Source: Candidatus Heimdallarchaeota archaeon
GTDB taxonomy: Archaea > Asgardarchaeota > Heimdallarchaeia > Heimdallarchaeales > Heimdallarchaeaceae
NCBI GenBank assembly: GCA_016839875.1
Contig: JAEOTK010000196.1
Coordinates: forward strand, 12,499-76,498
Length of the DNA stretch: 64,000 nt
Reading direction: 5' to 3'
In this document: piece by piece, positions 7,032-15,064 of the stretch
How the letters are laid out: every line of letters begins with the position of its first letter
How positions within the stretch are numbered: position 1 is the first letter of the stretch
Notes under the pieces: model-generated
What the model was told of the DNA's origin: nothing
The model's database searches: none
Seen by the model: the letters and a program-made list of their open reading frames with translations, nothing else
Translations under genes and position numbers: made by a program

Positions 7032-8273
7032 GTGTCCCTTAAAGAGCATGAAATCGTTGTTGTTGGTGGTGGCCCCGCTGGACTACTTTCAGCAAAAGCT
7101 GCAGCTGAACTAGATAACGATGTTTTATTATTGGAATCCAAAGATAAAATTGGACAATACGAACATTGTGCTGGTTTGTTAAGTATTGAAGGATTAAGAA
7201 AACTTGGATTAGTAAATCTTCCAAAAGACATTGTTCAAAATAATGACATCATTGGAGCAAAGTTATACTCTCCATCTGGTAAAGAAATCAACGTAAGTAA
7301 AAACTCAACAACGGCATGTGTGGTAGACCGAGCAAAATTCAATATGTATTTATCAACCCTTGCAGAGAAGAAGGGAGTAAAAATCCAAACCTCGTCGAAA
7401 GTTCAAAACGTCAGTAGAAAAGAAGATTCCCTAGTATTGAAACTAGGAAAACAAAAATCGTTTTCCTCCATTAGTTCAAGAGTAGCAATACTTGCCGAAG
7501 GTCGGTTTCCTAGTCTAAACAAACAATTAGGTCTACCCTATCCTCCTCGAGATAAAATTGTTTTTTCCTCTATGTACATAATGTCTGGAGTAGAAGACAT
7601 TAATCCGAAGTTAGTAGAATTGTATCAAGATAAGATATATGCTCCTGGTTTCTTTTCTTGGATTATCCCTATAGATGAAACAACTGCAAAGGTTGGATTG
7701 GGATCCAGACACAGACCTGCTTTTGAGTATCTTGATAATTTTATCAAAAAACATCCTATAGCTAAAGGAAAATTGCAGAAAGCCAAAATGGAAAAAAAGA
7801 TGAGTGGAGCAATACCTTTAGGATCTTTCATTCGCAAATCGTATGCTAAAGGAGTTATGGTAATTGGTGATGCAGCAAGTCAAACAAAGCCTACTACTGG
7901 AGGAGGAGTTATTCTAGGTGGTATTGCAGCTCAAATTGCTGGAAAGGTTGCAAGCGATGCTATTGAAGCAAATAATGTTAGTGCAAGGTTTCTTTCCAGA
8001 TATGAGAAAGTATGGAGAAAGGAATTGAAAAGAAATCTAACCATAATGAAACATGTTCGTTTTTACTTAAATTCTTTAAGTACTAAAGAAGTAGAAACTT
8101 TGTTTAGACTAGTAGATAATCCCAAAATAAAGGATTTGATTTCCGAATTTGGGGATGTTGATAATCAAAAGACCATAGTTTACAAGTTGGCATTGAAATT
8201 ACAATTATGGCCGTTTTTAATAAAAACAGGACTTCGATATTTGATTAAAAATAAAAAAGAGAAAAAAGGTTAA
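7032..8273 (+). CDS. geranylgeranyl reductase family flavoprotein
   Basis: An FAD-dependent enzyme of the family that saturates the isoprenoid chains of archaeal lipids (digeranylgeranylglycerophospholipid reductase) or related isoprenoids. Visible: a Rossmann FAD motif VVVGGGPAGLLSA near the N terminus, the QYEHCAG segment with the family Cys, the second FAD motif VIGDAASQTKPTTGGGV, and a helical C terminus. Length (about 413 residues) fits. The frame extends up to 6990 on a TTG, but the FAD domain starts right after the GTG at 7032, which I prefer; no strong Shine-Dalgarno is seen. Neighbouring genes are not lipid genes. Its 3' end overlaps the convergent gene by 4 bases. Confidence 0.88.
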   Translation: MSLKEHEIVVVGGGPAGLLSAKAAAELDNDVLLLESKDKIGQYEHCAGLLSIEGLRKLGLVNLPKDIVQNNDIIGAKLYSPSGKEINVSKNSTTACVVDRAKFNMYLSTLAEKKGVKIQTSSKVQNVSRKEDSLVLKLGKQKSFSSISSRVAILAEGRFPSLNKQLGLPYPPRDKIVFSSMYIMSGVEDINPKLVELYQDKIYAPGFFSWIIPIDETTAKVGLGSRHRPAFEYLDNFIKKHPIAKGKLQKAKMEKKMSGAIPLGSFIRKSYAKGVMVIGDAASQTKPTTGGGVILGGIAAQIAGKVASDAIEANNVSARFLSRYEKVWRKELKRNLTIMKHVRFYLNSLSTKEVETLFRLVDNPKIKDLISEFGDVDNQKTIVYKLALKLQLWPFLIKTGLRYLIKNKKEKKG

Positions 8274-8734
8274 TATCTAGTTCTTAACCCAGCTAATTTC
8301 AGTTTAACTTTAATCGCGTTTTGGTTGATTACTAGATAATCAGATGATCCTAAAGGAACAGCAAGTTCGTGATCAATGACTTCATCATCATTCTTTCCAG
8401 GATCTCTTTCGAAAACATGAAAAGGAACTTGAGCTACACCACCATCAGGAGCAGTTCTAAATTCGGAATAAAGTGTCATTCCATTCTGTGGTCTATAAAC
8501 CTCATTCTTTTCTAAATTGAATGTTCCTCTATTTGGAATTCTAGTACTATAATGTGGTCGTTTACCAACTCTGAAATAAATTTCTGATTCATTACCTAGC
8601 AAGTCTCGATCCTCAAGCACCTTCAAAGATACGAGTTCAACAACTATTTGATATCTGTCTTTGAATTCTTTAATATCTCTTTGTCCTCTTGCATAGGTGT
8701 CTTTGTAAACTTTCTTAACAACTCTTCTACCCAT
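8270..8734 (-). CDS. hypothetical beta-rich protein (C2-like by eye)
   Basis: Starts at the ATG at 8734, preceded by GAGTGA; the frame extends to a GTG at 8743 inside that signal. After a basic N-terminal segment (MGRRVVKKVYKD) the rest alternates strands and turns (VVELVSLKVLEDRDLLGNE, VPFHVFERDPGK, KVKLKLAGL) in a way that recalls C2-type or similar eight-stranded sandwiches. That is a weak visual likeness, not a family match. No transmembrane segment. Next upstream on the same strand is the V4R-like gene, 52 bases away, so the two could be cotranscribed. Confidence 0.7.
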   Translation of the reverse strand: MGRRVVKKVYKDTYARGQRDIKEFKDRYQIVVELVSLKVLEDRDLLGNESEIYFRVGKRPHYSTRIPNRGTFNLEKNEVYRPQNGMTLYSEFRTAPDGGVAQVPFHVFERDPGKNDDEVIDHELAVPLGSSDYLVINQNAIKVKLKLAGLRTRY

Positions 8735-8786
8735 AAAAATCACTCTGAAATGCCTATAGATAATATGTCTTAAAATTCTTTCTAAC

Positions 8787-9935
8787 TCACTGTTCTTTTA
8801 GGAATTCAACAAGACAGAAATTACCTCTTCTTGTTGCAGGAATACGTTCTCCAATTTTGTATTTCTTATCGGGTAAAAGTATTTGCAAAATGCCTTCCCA
8901 CATGAAAAGAACAAAATCACATAAATCCCTTTTACTTTCAACGCATTTCTCACCAGGTGCATATGTACAATACCCTCTAGCTGGATACTCAACGTAAGCA
9001 ACTCTGCGTGATACAGTTGAAATTATATCTTCAGGAAGGTTTTTTATTAGATCTTCAGTAGCTTTTGTTTGCATCGCTTTTGTTACATATTGACCTATCA
9101 TGGATGCTAATTCTCTCATGTCTTGCCCAGAGTCTTTTATGTTTATTAATAGAAATTCAATTAAATAGAGAATGTGTATGTCAGTAAATTCTGCTTTTGC
9201 TTTTTTGACATTAGCATCTTCCATATCACTGAAAAAAGTAGTAGTAATTTCAGCTAAGACTTGATGGAAAATTGGTAAAATCATAGCAATTGGATAATCT
9301 TTCAGAATTGGAGAGAAGACTGTATCAAGTTCAAGTTCAATACTTGGTCTTATTTCTTCATCTTCAGCAGAAAGCTGTGGTTTTGTTGCTGGTGTATCAG
9401 TAGTTTGTTCTACTTGAGGAGTTGTAGTAGCGAGTTCAGAAGATATTATCTCAATACCAGAGGAAGGAATTTTCTGATCAGTTTTTTGTATTATCATTTG
9501 AGTCTGTTGTGATTCAAATTGACTAGGAATATTCTCAACTAGAACATTAGAATCAAAGAGAAAATAACCTAATGCCTTTGCGATACCTGATATTATGATA
9601 AGGTAAGATAAATCTTTCACATCAGAAGAAATGAATCTATTAGCTCCTAATTGCATAGTTGCGCTATTTTCTTCTTTTTCAATGGTTAATGTTTTCCAAC
9701 CAAGAAATTCTACAAGAAGATCAAATTGTTCTTCAATAGTTAAATCTCTATGGGGAGTGAAGAAATTATAGATAACATCTGCAATTGCTGCTATCATTGC
9801 TTGTTCTGTCTCTTTTATTGAAATATCAAAAGAAGAAATAATCCTTTTCAGTGAATTCACTAGAATTTTAGTTGTTTGTAATGCTCGTAATTTATCACTA
9901 CCTTTGTTAGTCCAAGTTGGAGAATAACCACTCAT
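8787..9935 (-). CDS. two-part protein with V4R-like C-terminal domain
   Basis: 382 residues. The N-terminal region (20-130) and the C-terminal region (210-382) look like two related helical/strand modules, joined by a polar Thr/Ser/Pro/Gln linker (about 140-205). The last 75 residues contain ARGYCTYAPGEKCVESK, then CDFVLFMWEGILQILL and TRRGNFCLVEF, a spacing of Cys, Gly and F-C pairs like the end of V4R (4VR) small-ligand-binding domains. V4R domains bind hydrophobic ligands or sense redox state in archaeal regulators; here no HTH is seen. A sensory or scaffolding role is inferred, at moderate to low certainty. Confidence 0.7.
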   Translation of the reverse strand: MSGYSPTWTNKGSDKLRALQTTKILVNSLKRIISSFDISIKETEQAMIAAIADVIYNFFTPHRDLTIEEQFDLLVEFLGWKTLTIEKEENSATMQLGANRFISSDVKDLSYLIIISGIAKALGYFLFDSNVLVENIPSQFESQQTQMIIQKTDQKIPSSGIEIISSELATTTPQVEQTTDTPATKPQLSAEDEEIRPSIELELDTVFSPILKDYPIAMILPIFHQVLAEITTTFFSDMEDANVKKAKAEFTDIHILYLIEFLLINIKDSGQDMRELASMIGQYVTKAMQTKATEDLIKNLPEDIISTVSRRVAYVEYPARGYCTYAPGEKCVESKRDLCDFVLFMWEGILQILLPDKKYKIGERIPATRRGNFCLVEFLKEQ

Positions 9936-10093
9936 TTACATCTTCCTTATTACTTGAAAATACCTCAAGTATTCTTAATTAAGATGTGCAAGTAACAATT
10001 ATAACTCTTATGATAATTTCTCACGCTTCTAGTAATAAAGAAGTTTTTTTCTTTTTTTCGCACATTTCTTTATCTGCAAACAAACATAAAAAA

Positions 10094-10103
10094 GCTTATA
10101 ACA
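10094..10103 (+). promoter_or_regulatory. TATA box upstream of the zinc-ribbon/aEF1B pair
   Basis: GCTTATAACA preceded by an A-rich BRE-like AAAAAA, about 45 bases before the start codon at 10147, places a start site near 10125. Sequence position only. Confidence 0.4.
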
Positions 10104-10146
10104 CTAGATTATTCGTAACAGTAGAGACATCTAAAAAGTGATGACT

Positions 10147-10329
10147 ATGAGCAAAATGATTGACATGCCAAGATGTACTAGTTGCAACAAAGTAATTAGT
10201 CCTAGTGAAGAAGGCGATACACGTTTCCCTTGTCCTAAATGTAATGATGTTATAATTATAAGATGCGATAAATGTAGATTATTCGGAAATGAATATGTTT
10301 GCCCTAAATGCGAATTTCAAGGGCCCTAA
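10147..10329 (+). CDS. HVO_2753-type zinc-finger protein
   Basis: A 60-residue protein with four Cys pairs: CTSCNK, CPKCND, CDKCRL and CPKCEF, the layout of the archaeal HVO_2753/COG2888 small zinc-ribbon family, described as RNA-binding and linked to translation. The family usually lies directly upstream of aEF1B, exactly as here (22 bases to the next start). GTGA at 10138-10141 serves as Shine-Dalgarno for the ATG at 10147; the GTG and ATG just before it are less likely starts. Confidence 0.9.
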   Translation: MSKMIDMPRCTSCNKVISPSEEGDTRFPCPKCNDVIIIRCDKCRLFGNEYVCPKCEFQGP

Positions 10330-10351
10330 ATCAAAACTAAACGGTGATAAT

Positions 10352-10621
10352 ATGGCAGAAGTTTTACTAGTATATGAAATACGTCCAGAAACAGCAGAAA
10401 CTAATCCTAAGAAATTAGAAGAAATTGTTAGAACCAATCTTCCTTCGAAGGTTCAAATGCAAGATAATCCTGAAGAAAAACCTTTGTTTTTTGTATTAAC
10501 TGGTATTATTGGTCAATTCATTATTCCTGAGGAAGACGGTGCTCAAGACGACCTAGAAGAATATCTTAATTCACTTGAAGAAGTGTCTTCTATTCAAATG
10601 ACATTTGTAACCCGTCTTTAG
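10352..10621 (+). CDS. ef1b: translation elongation factor 1-beta (aEF1B)
   Basis: Guanine-nucleotide exchange factor for aEF1A. The 89-residue protein has the alpha-beta sandwich pattern of archaeal EF1B: MAEVLLVYEIRPE, NLEEI-type helix, FFVLTGIIGQFIIPEEDG and a final strand SSIQMTFVTRL. The frame runs back to 10289 inside the preceding gene, but the ATG at 10352 has GGTGAT nine bases upstream and gives the family length. Operon with the zinc-finger gene. Its stop lies 7 bases from the convergent kinase-like gene. Confidence 0.9.
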   Translation: MAEVLLVYEIRPETAETNPKKLEEIVRTNLPSKVQMQDNPEEKPLFFVLTGIIGQFIIPEEDGAQDDLEEYLNSLEEVSSIQMTFVTRL

Positions 10622-10627
10622 AATACA

Positions 10628-12733
10628 TTATCCATTTTCTTTCTTCTCATTGTCTAATGCTATAGGCATTGTAATCTTAGTTACTGAACCTTTTTTCCAA
10701 TCATCTTGATCTATGTCTTCCATGATTATAGTATAATTGTATTTTTTAGCAATTTCATTGACAATCATGAATCCAAGATGCTTACGTACAGTTTCATCAA
10801 AAGGAGATAATTCAAGAGCTCTATGAATTTCATCTTTGATTTCGGGTGGAGTTCCTCGTTTGTCTATTATTTTGACTTCAATAAACGGTTCTTCGTTAAT
10901 TAGTAGCTCTTCTCCCAATACCTCAAAATAAACTTCAGGACTAGTTGCGAGCTGAATAAGACTGGTCATGATATACAAGAGCATTTCATAGAAAAATGCT
11001 CCACCTATGACTTTGATGTTGTTAGGAATAGTAATATCGATTCTTATCCCTATCTCTGAAAATTCTCTTCTAAGTTTATCCAAAACTCGCATAATTGTCA
11101 TTTTCAGAGGAATAAAATTGATTTCAGAACCAGAGGAAATATCTAAAACATTTGACAGCAATCTGATATCCTGAACAATACCTGTTCCTCGCTTTACTAG
11201 TTTACTTACTCTCTCTACAATGATGTTGTGTTCTGGTTGAATACTATCACTAAGAAGTTCATAATATCCTGAAATACCAAATAGTATATTGTAAACATCA
11301 TGTGTTAAGATATTCAAGTACATTCTCGAACGGTTTGAATACTCTTCAGCTATTGATTGAAGTTTGGTAGTTTCCGTTATATCTACTAGCGATAAAACCA
11401 CACAATACTCACCAGTCAAGTTATTTATTGTTGGAGAAAGCTGAACAAAGAATGTTCGAGTATCTAGATTTCCAGCTTGATAGACTTCAATGTCAATCTT
11501 CATTTCATTTTTTGCAATATTGGCAATAACATCTCTTATTTTCTGCCATATTTGTTTAGCTTTTTCACTCTCGATTTTCAAAGCCCTATCTAATTTCAAT
11601 CCTATGGATTCATAATGATTTAAATTGAAAGTTTTTTCAGCTTGTTTGTTCAGGTATATTATCTCAAAATTATCGTTCACAAGAATTATTGGGAAAGAAG
11701 AAAATTCTGAGGTTTGTGTAATTTGTTGGATGTCATCTAGCAATCTTTTTCTCTGTAAGGTTAAGAATAACTGATTAGCAACGATTCTAAGGAAATGTAT
11801 ATTTGATTCTGATAATTCTTCTTGTGATGTGGCAAGTATAAGAAGAAAGCCCATCATTAGGTTTGTTGAACCTATCGGCAGTATGACTCCATATAATTCT
11901 GGATAGAGGGAAAATTCCTTCTCTTCTATTAGATTTGATGTGTTATAGTATGGAAGACTTGAAATCTCAAGATCAGAAGATGAATAATATTCTTTTATCT
12001 CATCAGAAAGACCAATTTGATGTATTAAATCAAAACTTTCAACATCTTTGATGAAAACACCTATTCCTTCTATCCCAGTTCTATTTTTCACTTTTGGTAA
12101 AATTGAGTTTAGAATAATCTGAATTTCTGTTGTTTCAAGTGTTAAGTTTGACATTTCAACAATAAGTTCTGTTTGTTGTTGTTTCAATTGAGAACTATAT
12201 TCTTCATACCAAGAAGAAATGACGTCAGTAATAAGGTGAGATATTTCGTTAACCACATCTACATATTTCTCTTCATTGTATATTTTTGTATCAGGAAAAA
12301 TATAGATGATCAATGCTCCCATTGCTAAATTGTTTTTGTATAATAGTGGGGATATTATTATCTCATTTATACGTTGTTCGACTAAAACTTTCTTTAAATC
12401 AAAATCATCAACTAAATTTTCTACTTCTACCCAAATTGGTTTCTTTGAGATGAAAGATTCTGTATACGGATTTTCTTCATCAAATGTATCTACTTCAAAT
12501 TGTGTTAATCTCTCATCTATTTGTTCGTCGGTTGTGCAAAGTGAGGTGAGAAGTTCAGTTTCAAGATTGTACAAACTTAATGTAACTATGGATGGGTTTA
12601 ATGTATTCTTAATAATAGAGCAAAGATCCTGTAAAATGATACTTTTACTTTTATTCTCTCTTAATTCCCCTCTACGAAATAGTTTGAGAAACTCCGAAAG
12701 ATTTTCTATAGTCTGAACTTGGTTTTCATCCAT
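10628..12733 (-). CDS. GAF-GAF-PAS histidine-kinase-like protein with degenerate ATPase
   Basis: A 701-residue cytoplasmic protein (no membrane segment). By eye: GAF-like domain about 20-190, second GAF about 195-335, PAS about 345-455 (FPIILVNDNFEIIYLNKQAE), a dimerisation helix with His478 in THDVYN, then an HATPase-like region about 535-690. The ATPase boxes are eroded: the N-box has no Asn (MLLYIMTSLIQLA), the G1 box reads DKRGTPP instead of DxGxG, and G2 reads HLGFMIV. It may be a catalytically weak or dead kinase, or a ligand-dependent scaffold. No response-regulator gene is adjacent. It is transcribed away from the longin/roadblock gene at 12963 across a 229-base shared upstream region. 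Confidence 0.82.
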   Translation of the reverse strand: MDENQVQTIENLSEFLKLFRRGELRENKSKSIILQDLCSIIKNTLNPSIVTLSLYNLETELLTSLCTTDEQIDERLTQFEVDTFDEENPYTESFISKKPIWVEVENLVDDFDLKKVLVEQRINEIIISPLLYKNNLAMGALIIYIFPDTKIYNEEKYVDVVNEISHLITDVISSWYEEYSSQLKQQQTELIVEMSNLTLETTEIQIILNSILPKVKNRTGIEGIGVFIKDVESFDLIHQIGLSDEIKEYYSSSDLEISSLPYYNTSNLIEEKEFSLYPELYGVILPIGSTNLMMGFLLILATSQEELSESNIHFLRIVANQLFLTLQRKRLLDDIQQITQTSEFSSFPIILVNDNFEIIYLNKQAEKTFNLNHYESIGLKLDRALKIESEKAKQIWQKIRDVIANIAKNEMKIDIEVYQAGNLDTRTFFVQLSPTINNLTGEYCVVLSLVDITETTKLQSIAEEYSNRSRMYLNILTHDVYNILFGISGYYELLSDSIQPEHNIIVERVSKLVKRGTGIVQDIRLLSNVLDISSGSEINFIPLKMTIMRVLDKLRREFSEIGIRIDITIPNNIKVIGGAFFYEMLLYIMTSLIQLATSPEVYFEVLGEELLINEEPFIEVKIIDKRGTPPEIKDEIHRALELSPFDETVRKHLGFMIVNEIAKKYNYTIIMEDIDQDDWKKGSVTKITMPIALDNEKKENG

Positions 12734-12962
12734 AGTTAGTCACTGCAATTAAGTAAGTATACTACTAGAAGTTAATTAAATTTGCAATTATTGAGAAAAT
12801 ACTTAGTAAAATTTATCTCTCTAAGTTTGATCCTTTCTCTCATTTTTTGTTCTTCTCTATGTATTTTTCTTGTAATATTTACCAAAAATCACACTATAAT
12901 AAAGATATAGTCTGTAACAATCTTACCTATTATCTAATGTTCTTATATTATTAGTAAAATTT

Positions 12963-13988
12963 ATGTTTGAAGAATTCTTACTGATGTTAAGGAGGAGAAA
13001 TAATACGTCTGGACGAATAACTAAATCAATAGCGGAACATGCTCCATCAATATATGGTTTCTTCTTGGGGAACAAAGAAGGCCTAATACTAAAGGAGTAC
13101 ATATTTAATCCAGAGTATTGTCATAAAGACATCTTATCAAATATAGTGAATGCTATTTGTTCTTTTGCAGAGGATTCCAAGATTTCAGATCAAGGAATGA
13201 TAGAACTCTCAAAGTCTAAAATTTCCTTTGTAAAGATTCAGGACATAACTTATGTTCTGATTCATGGTTTACCAGACAAAAAGATTGCAGATTCCATAAT
13301 TGAGCAGATATCAGAAGTTTTTGAGAAAAGATCAAGAGCTAAATTCCATAGTGAAGATCCAGTTCAAGTTTTTGCTGGTGCTTCAGCTGTATTTAATTCT
13401 ACAGTAGGTGAATTATTCTCATCTGTTATAGAACATATGCATAAGAGTAAAGAAAAAGAATCTATTGGTTTCGATTTAGAACTTGTCAATGTTCCTTTGG
13501 ATTTCGATGAACAAATTATATTACCAAATGAGATTGTTAAACCAAAGGAAAAGCTAGAGCCTTCTGAGCAGAAAGCAAAGAAAACAACTGGGGAGGATAT
13601 TTCAACAGAAGAAAAACTAAGCTCTATAACCTTCAATATCTTGAACTCCTTACCTGGAATAGAACATCTAGTCTTTGTAGAACATGACAAAGAACAATCT
13701 AATCTATTCTTCCAAAATGGAAATAAGAGTGATAATCTTGTTGATAAAACACTCAAAATTTGTGAAAAGTATCTTGATAATATTCTTGAGTTAATGGAGG
13801 ATGAAAGTGTTGAGAATGCAATTGAAGTTACAGAAAAATACCAAATAATCTTTGTACCCCTAAACGAAAAGAATTTCATGTATGCAATAGCAACAAAATC
13901 AGTTGATCCGGTTTTACTTAATCCTGTATTTGAAAGAATTTCTAAAAGGATAAAAGACGCAGTTCTTGAATTCAAAAATGAGCTTTAG
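12963..13988 (+). CDS. longin-like plus roadblock-like fusion protein
   Basis: 341 residues in two alpha-beta modules. The first (about 28-130, IYGFFLGNKEGLILKEYIF, then helix, then KISFVKIQDITYVLIHGL) has the strand order of longin/profilin-like domains. The second (about 220-340, NILNSLPGIEHLVFVEH ... YQIIFVPLNEKNFMYAIAT, final helix) recalls roadblock/LC7. A charged linker (PKEKLEPSEQKAKK) joins them. In Asgard archaea such domains form small-GTPase platforms and trafficking-like assemblies; that role is inferred here. It faces the kinase-like gene divergently and ends 12 bases before the convergent raSEA gene. Confidence 0.72.
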   Translation: MFEEFLLMLRRRNNTSGRITKSIAEHAPSIYGFFLGNKEGLILKEYIFNPEYCHKDILSNIVNAICSFAEDSKISDQGMIELSKSKISFVKIQDITYVLIHGLPDKKIADSIIEQISEVFEKRSRAKFHSEDPVQVFAGASAVFNSTVGELFSSVIEHMHKSKEKESIGFDLELVNVPLDFDEQIILPNEIVKPKEKLEPSEQKAKKTTGEDISTEEKLSSITFNILNSLPGIEHLVFVEHDKEQSNLFFQNGNKSDNLVDKTLKICEKYLDNILELMEDESVENAIEVTEKYQIIFVPLNEKNFMYAIATKSVDPVLLNPVFERISKRIKDAVLEFKNEL

Positions 13989-13999
13989 CTATCAAAGAC

Positions 14000-15064
14000 T
14001 CATATGTTTATTTGAATATCATTCACGCTGATTTTCTCGTATAATATACTCCCCTTCCATTCTTCTTTACAAGAACATCTAAAATCTTCTTCAAAAGCTT
14101 GAATGTCTTGAGATAGTGTGAAATTCTTAATTTGGTTTAGTAGTTCTTTATCACATTCTCCACAGTTATGAGCTCCTCTTATATTTCCTCCAGCAACAAC
14201 ATCACAGATTATTCTGAGCTTTGGGAATTTGGTTCTGATTTCTTTACATATATGAACAATCGACCACAACCAAGGAGGACGATATTGGTTTTTTTCAAAT
14301 AACATGGAAAGGAATGTTCCCCGATGAATACTAACTGCATTTATGGAGATTGTGTCAACTCCAAGTTTCTCGATTTTTGAAACGCTCTGAAATATATCTA
14401 GAATTGAATCATATTCGGTTACAAAAGGTGGTTTGAAGAGGAGATAAGCTTTAACTTTAGCATTTGCTTCTTGAATTATATTGACAGCTTTCTCAAAATC
14501 CTCCCAGAAAAATCCTTTATTGATCGAATTCTTCAAAATCTGATTATTAGAACTCTCTAGACCTATTGCAATTTCTATTTTTTTGATATCGATAATACTT
14601 CCAATATTATCAAGTATTTTTTTAGTCACATATTCTGGTCTTGATTCTAGAACAATTTCCTTGATTTGTGGATATTTCTGCAATTCTTCTAAAATTGATT
14701 TCTGAGTATCCGGTGGCACCTCATTAATATCTAGAAAGCTACCACTTGTAAAAATCTTAACTGAATATTGTTCCTCATGTGATATCTTGTCATTTAGTAC
14801 CTTACTAAATGATGATATTATCATATCTAGATCTGGGTGTTGAGGATTATCATAGAGATATCCACATACTGAACATCCCCCGCTTCCAGATAATGCCCAT
14901 GAACATCCCCTAGTTGGTAAAATGAAAACCAGAGCTTTACCTATGCCAGTTCTAATACGATGCTCTTCCTCCCAATGTATAATCTTCCTGGTATGCTCTC
15001 GAGAAGGTAACATGTTTTCTCTAATTTGCTTTATATCTTTAGCAAAGGATTTGTTAATTTTCAT
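14000..15064 (-). CDS. raSEA: archaeosine biosynthesis radical SAM protein RaSEA
   Basis: Works with ArcS to turn lysine-bearing preQ0 at tRNA position 15 into archaeosine. The 354-residue protein has the radical SAM cluster Cys54, Cys64 and Cys67 (TRGCSWALSGSGGCSVCGY), the IFTSGSFLD and LESRPEYV segments, and the C-terminal Cys set (HNCGECD and RCSCKEEW) seen in this subfamily. Its start overlaps the arcS stop by 4 bases, so both are translated from one message. Function follows from established work on the ArcS-RaSEA complex plus this gene order. Confidence 0.92.
   Translation of the reverse strand: MKINKSFAKDIKQIRENMLPSREHTRKIIHWEEEHRIRTGIGKALVFILPTRGCSWALSGSGGCSVCGYLYDNPQHPDLDMIISSFSKVLNDKISHEEQYSVKIFTSGSFLDINEVPPDTQKSILEELQKYPQIKEIVLESRPEYVTKKILDNIGSIIDIKKIEIAIGLESSNNQILKNSINKGFFWEDFEKAVNIIQEANAKVKAYLLFKPPFVTEYDSILDIFQSVSKIEKLGVDTISINAVSIHRGTFLSMLFEKNQYRPPWLWSIVHICKEIRTKFPKLRIICDVVAGGNIRGAHNCGECDKELLNQIKNFTLSQDIQAFEEDFRCSCKEEWKGSILYEKISVNDIQINI

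Noticed and set aside
10138..10151. C/D box sRNA signal (GTGATGA)
   Set aside because: It is the Shine-Dalgarno and start region of the zinc-finger gene; no D box or k-turn partner is seen.
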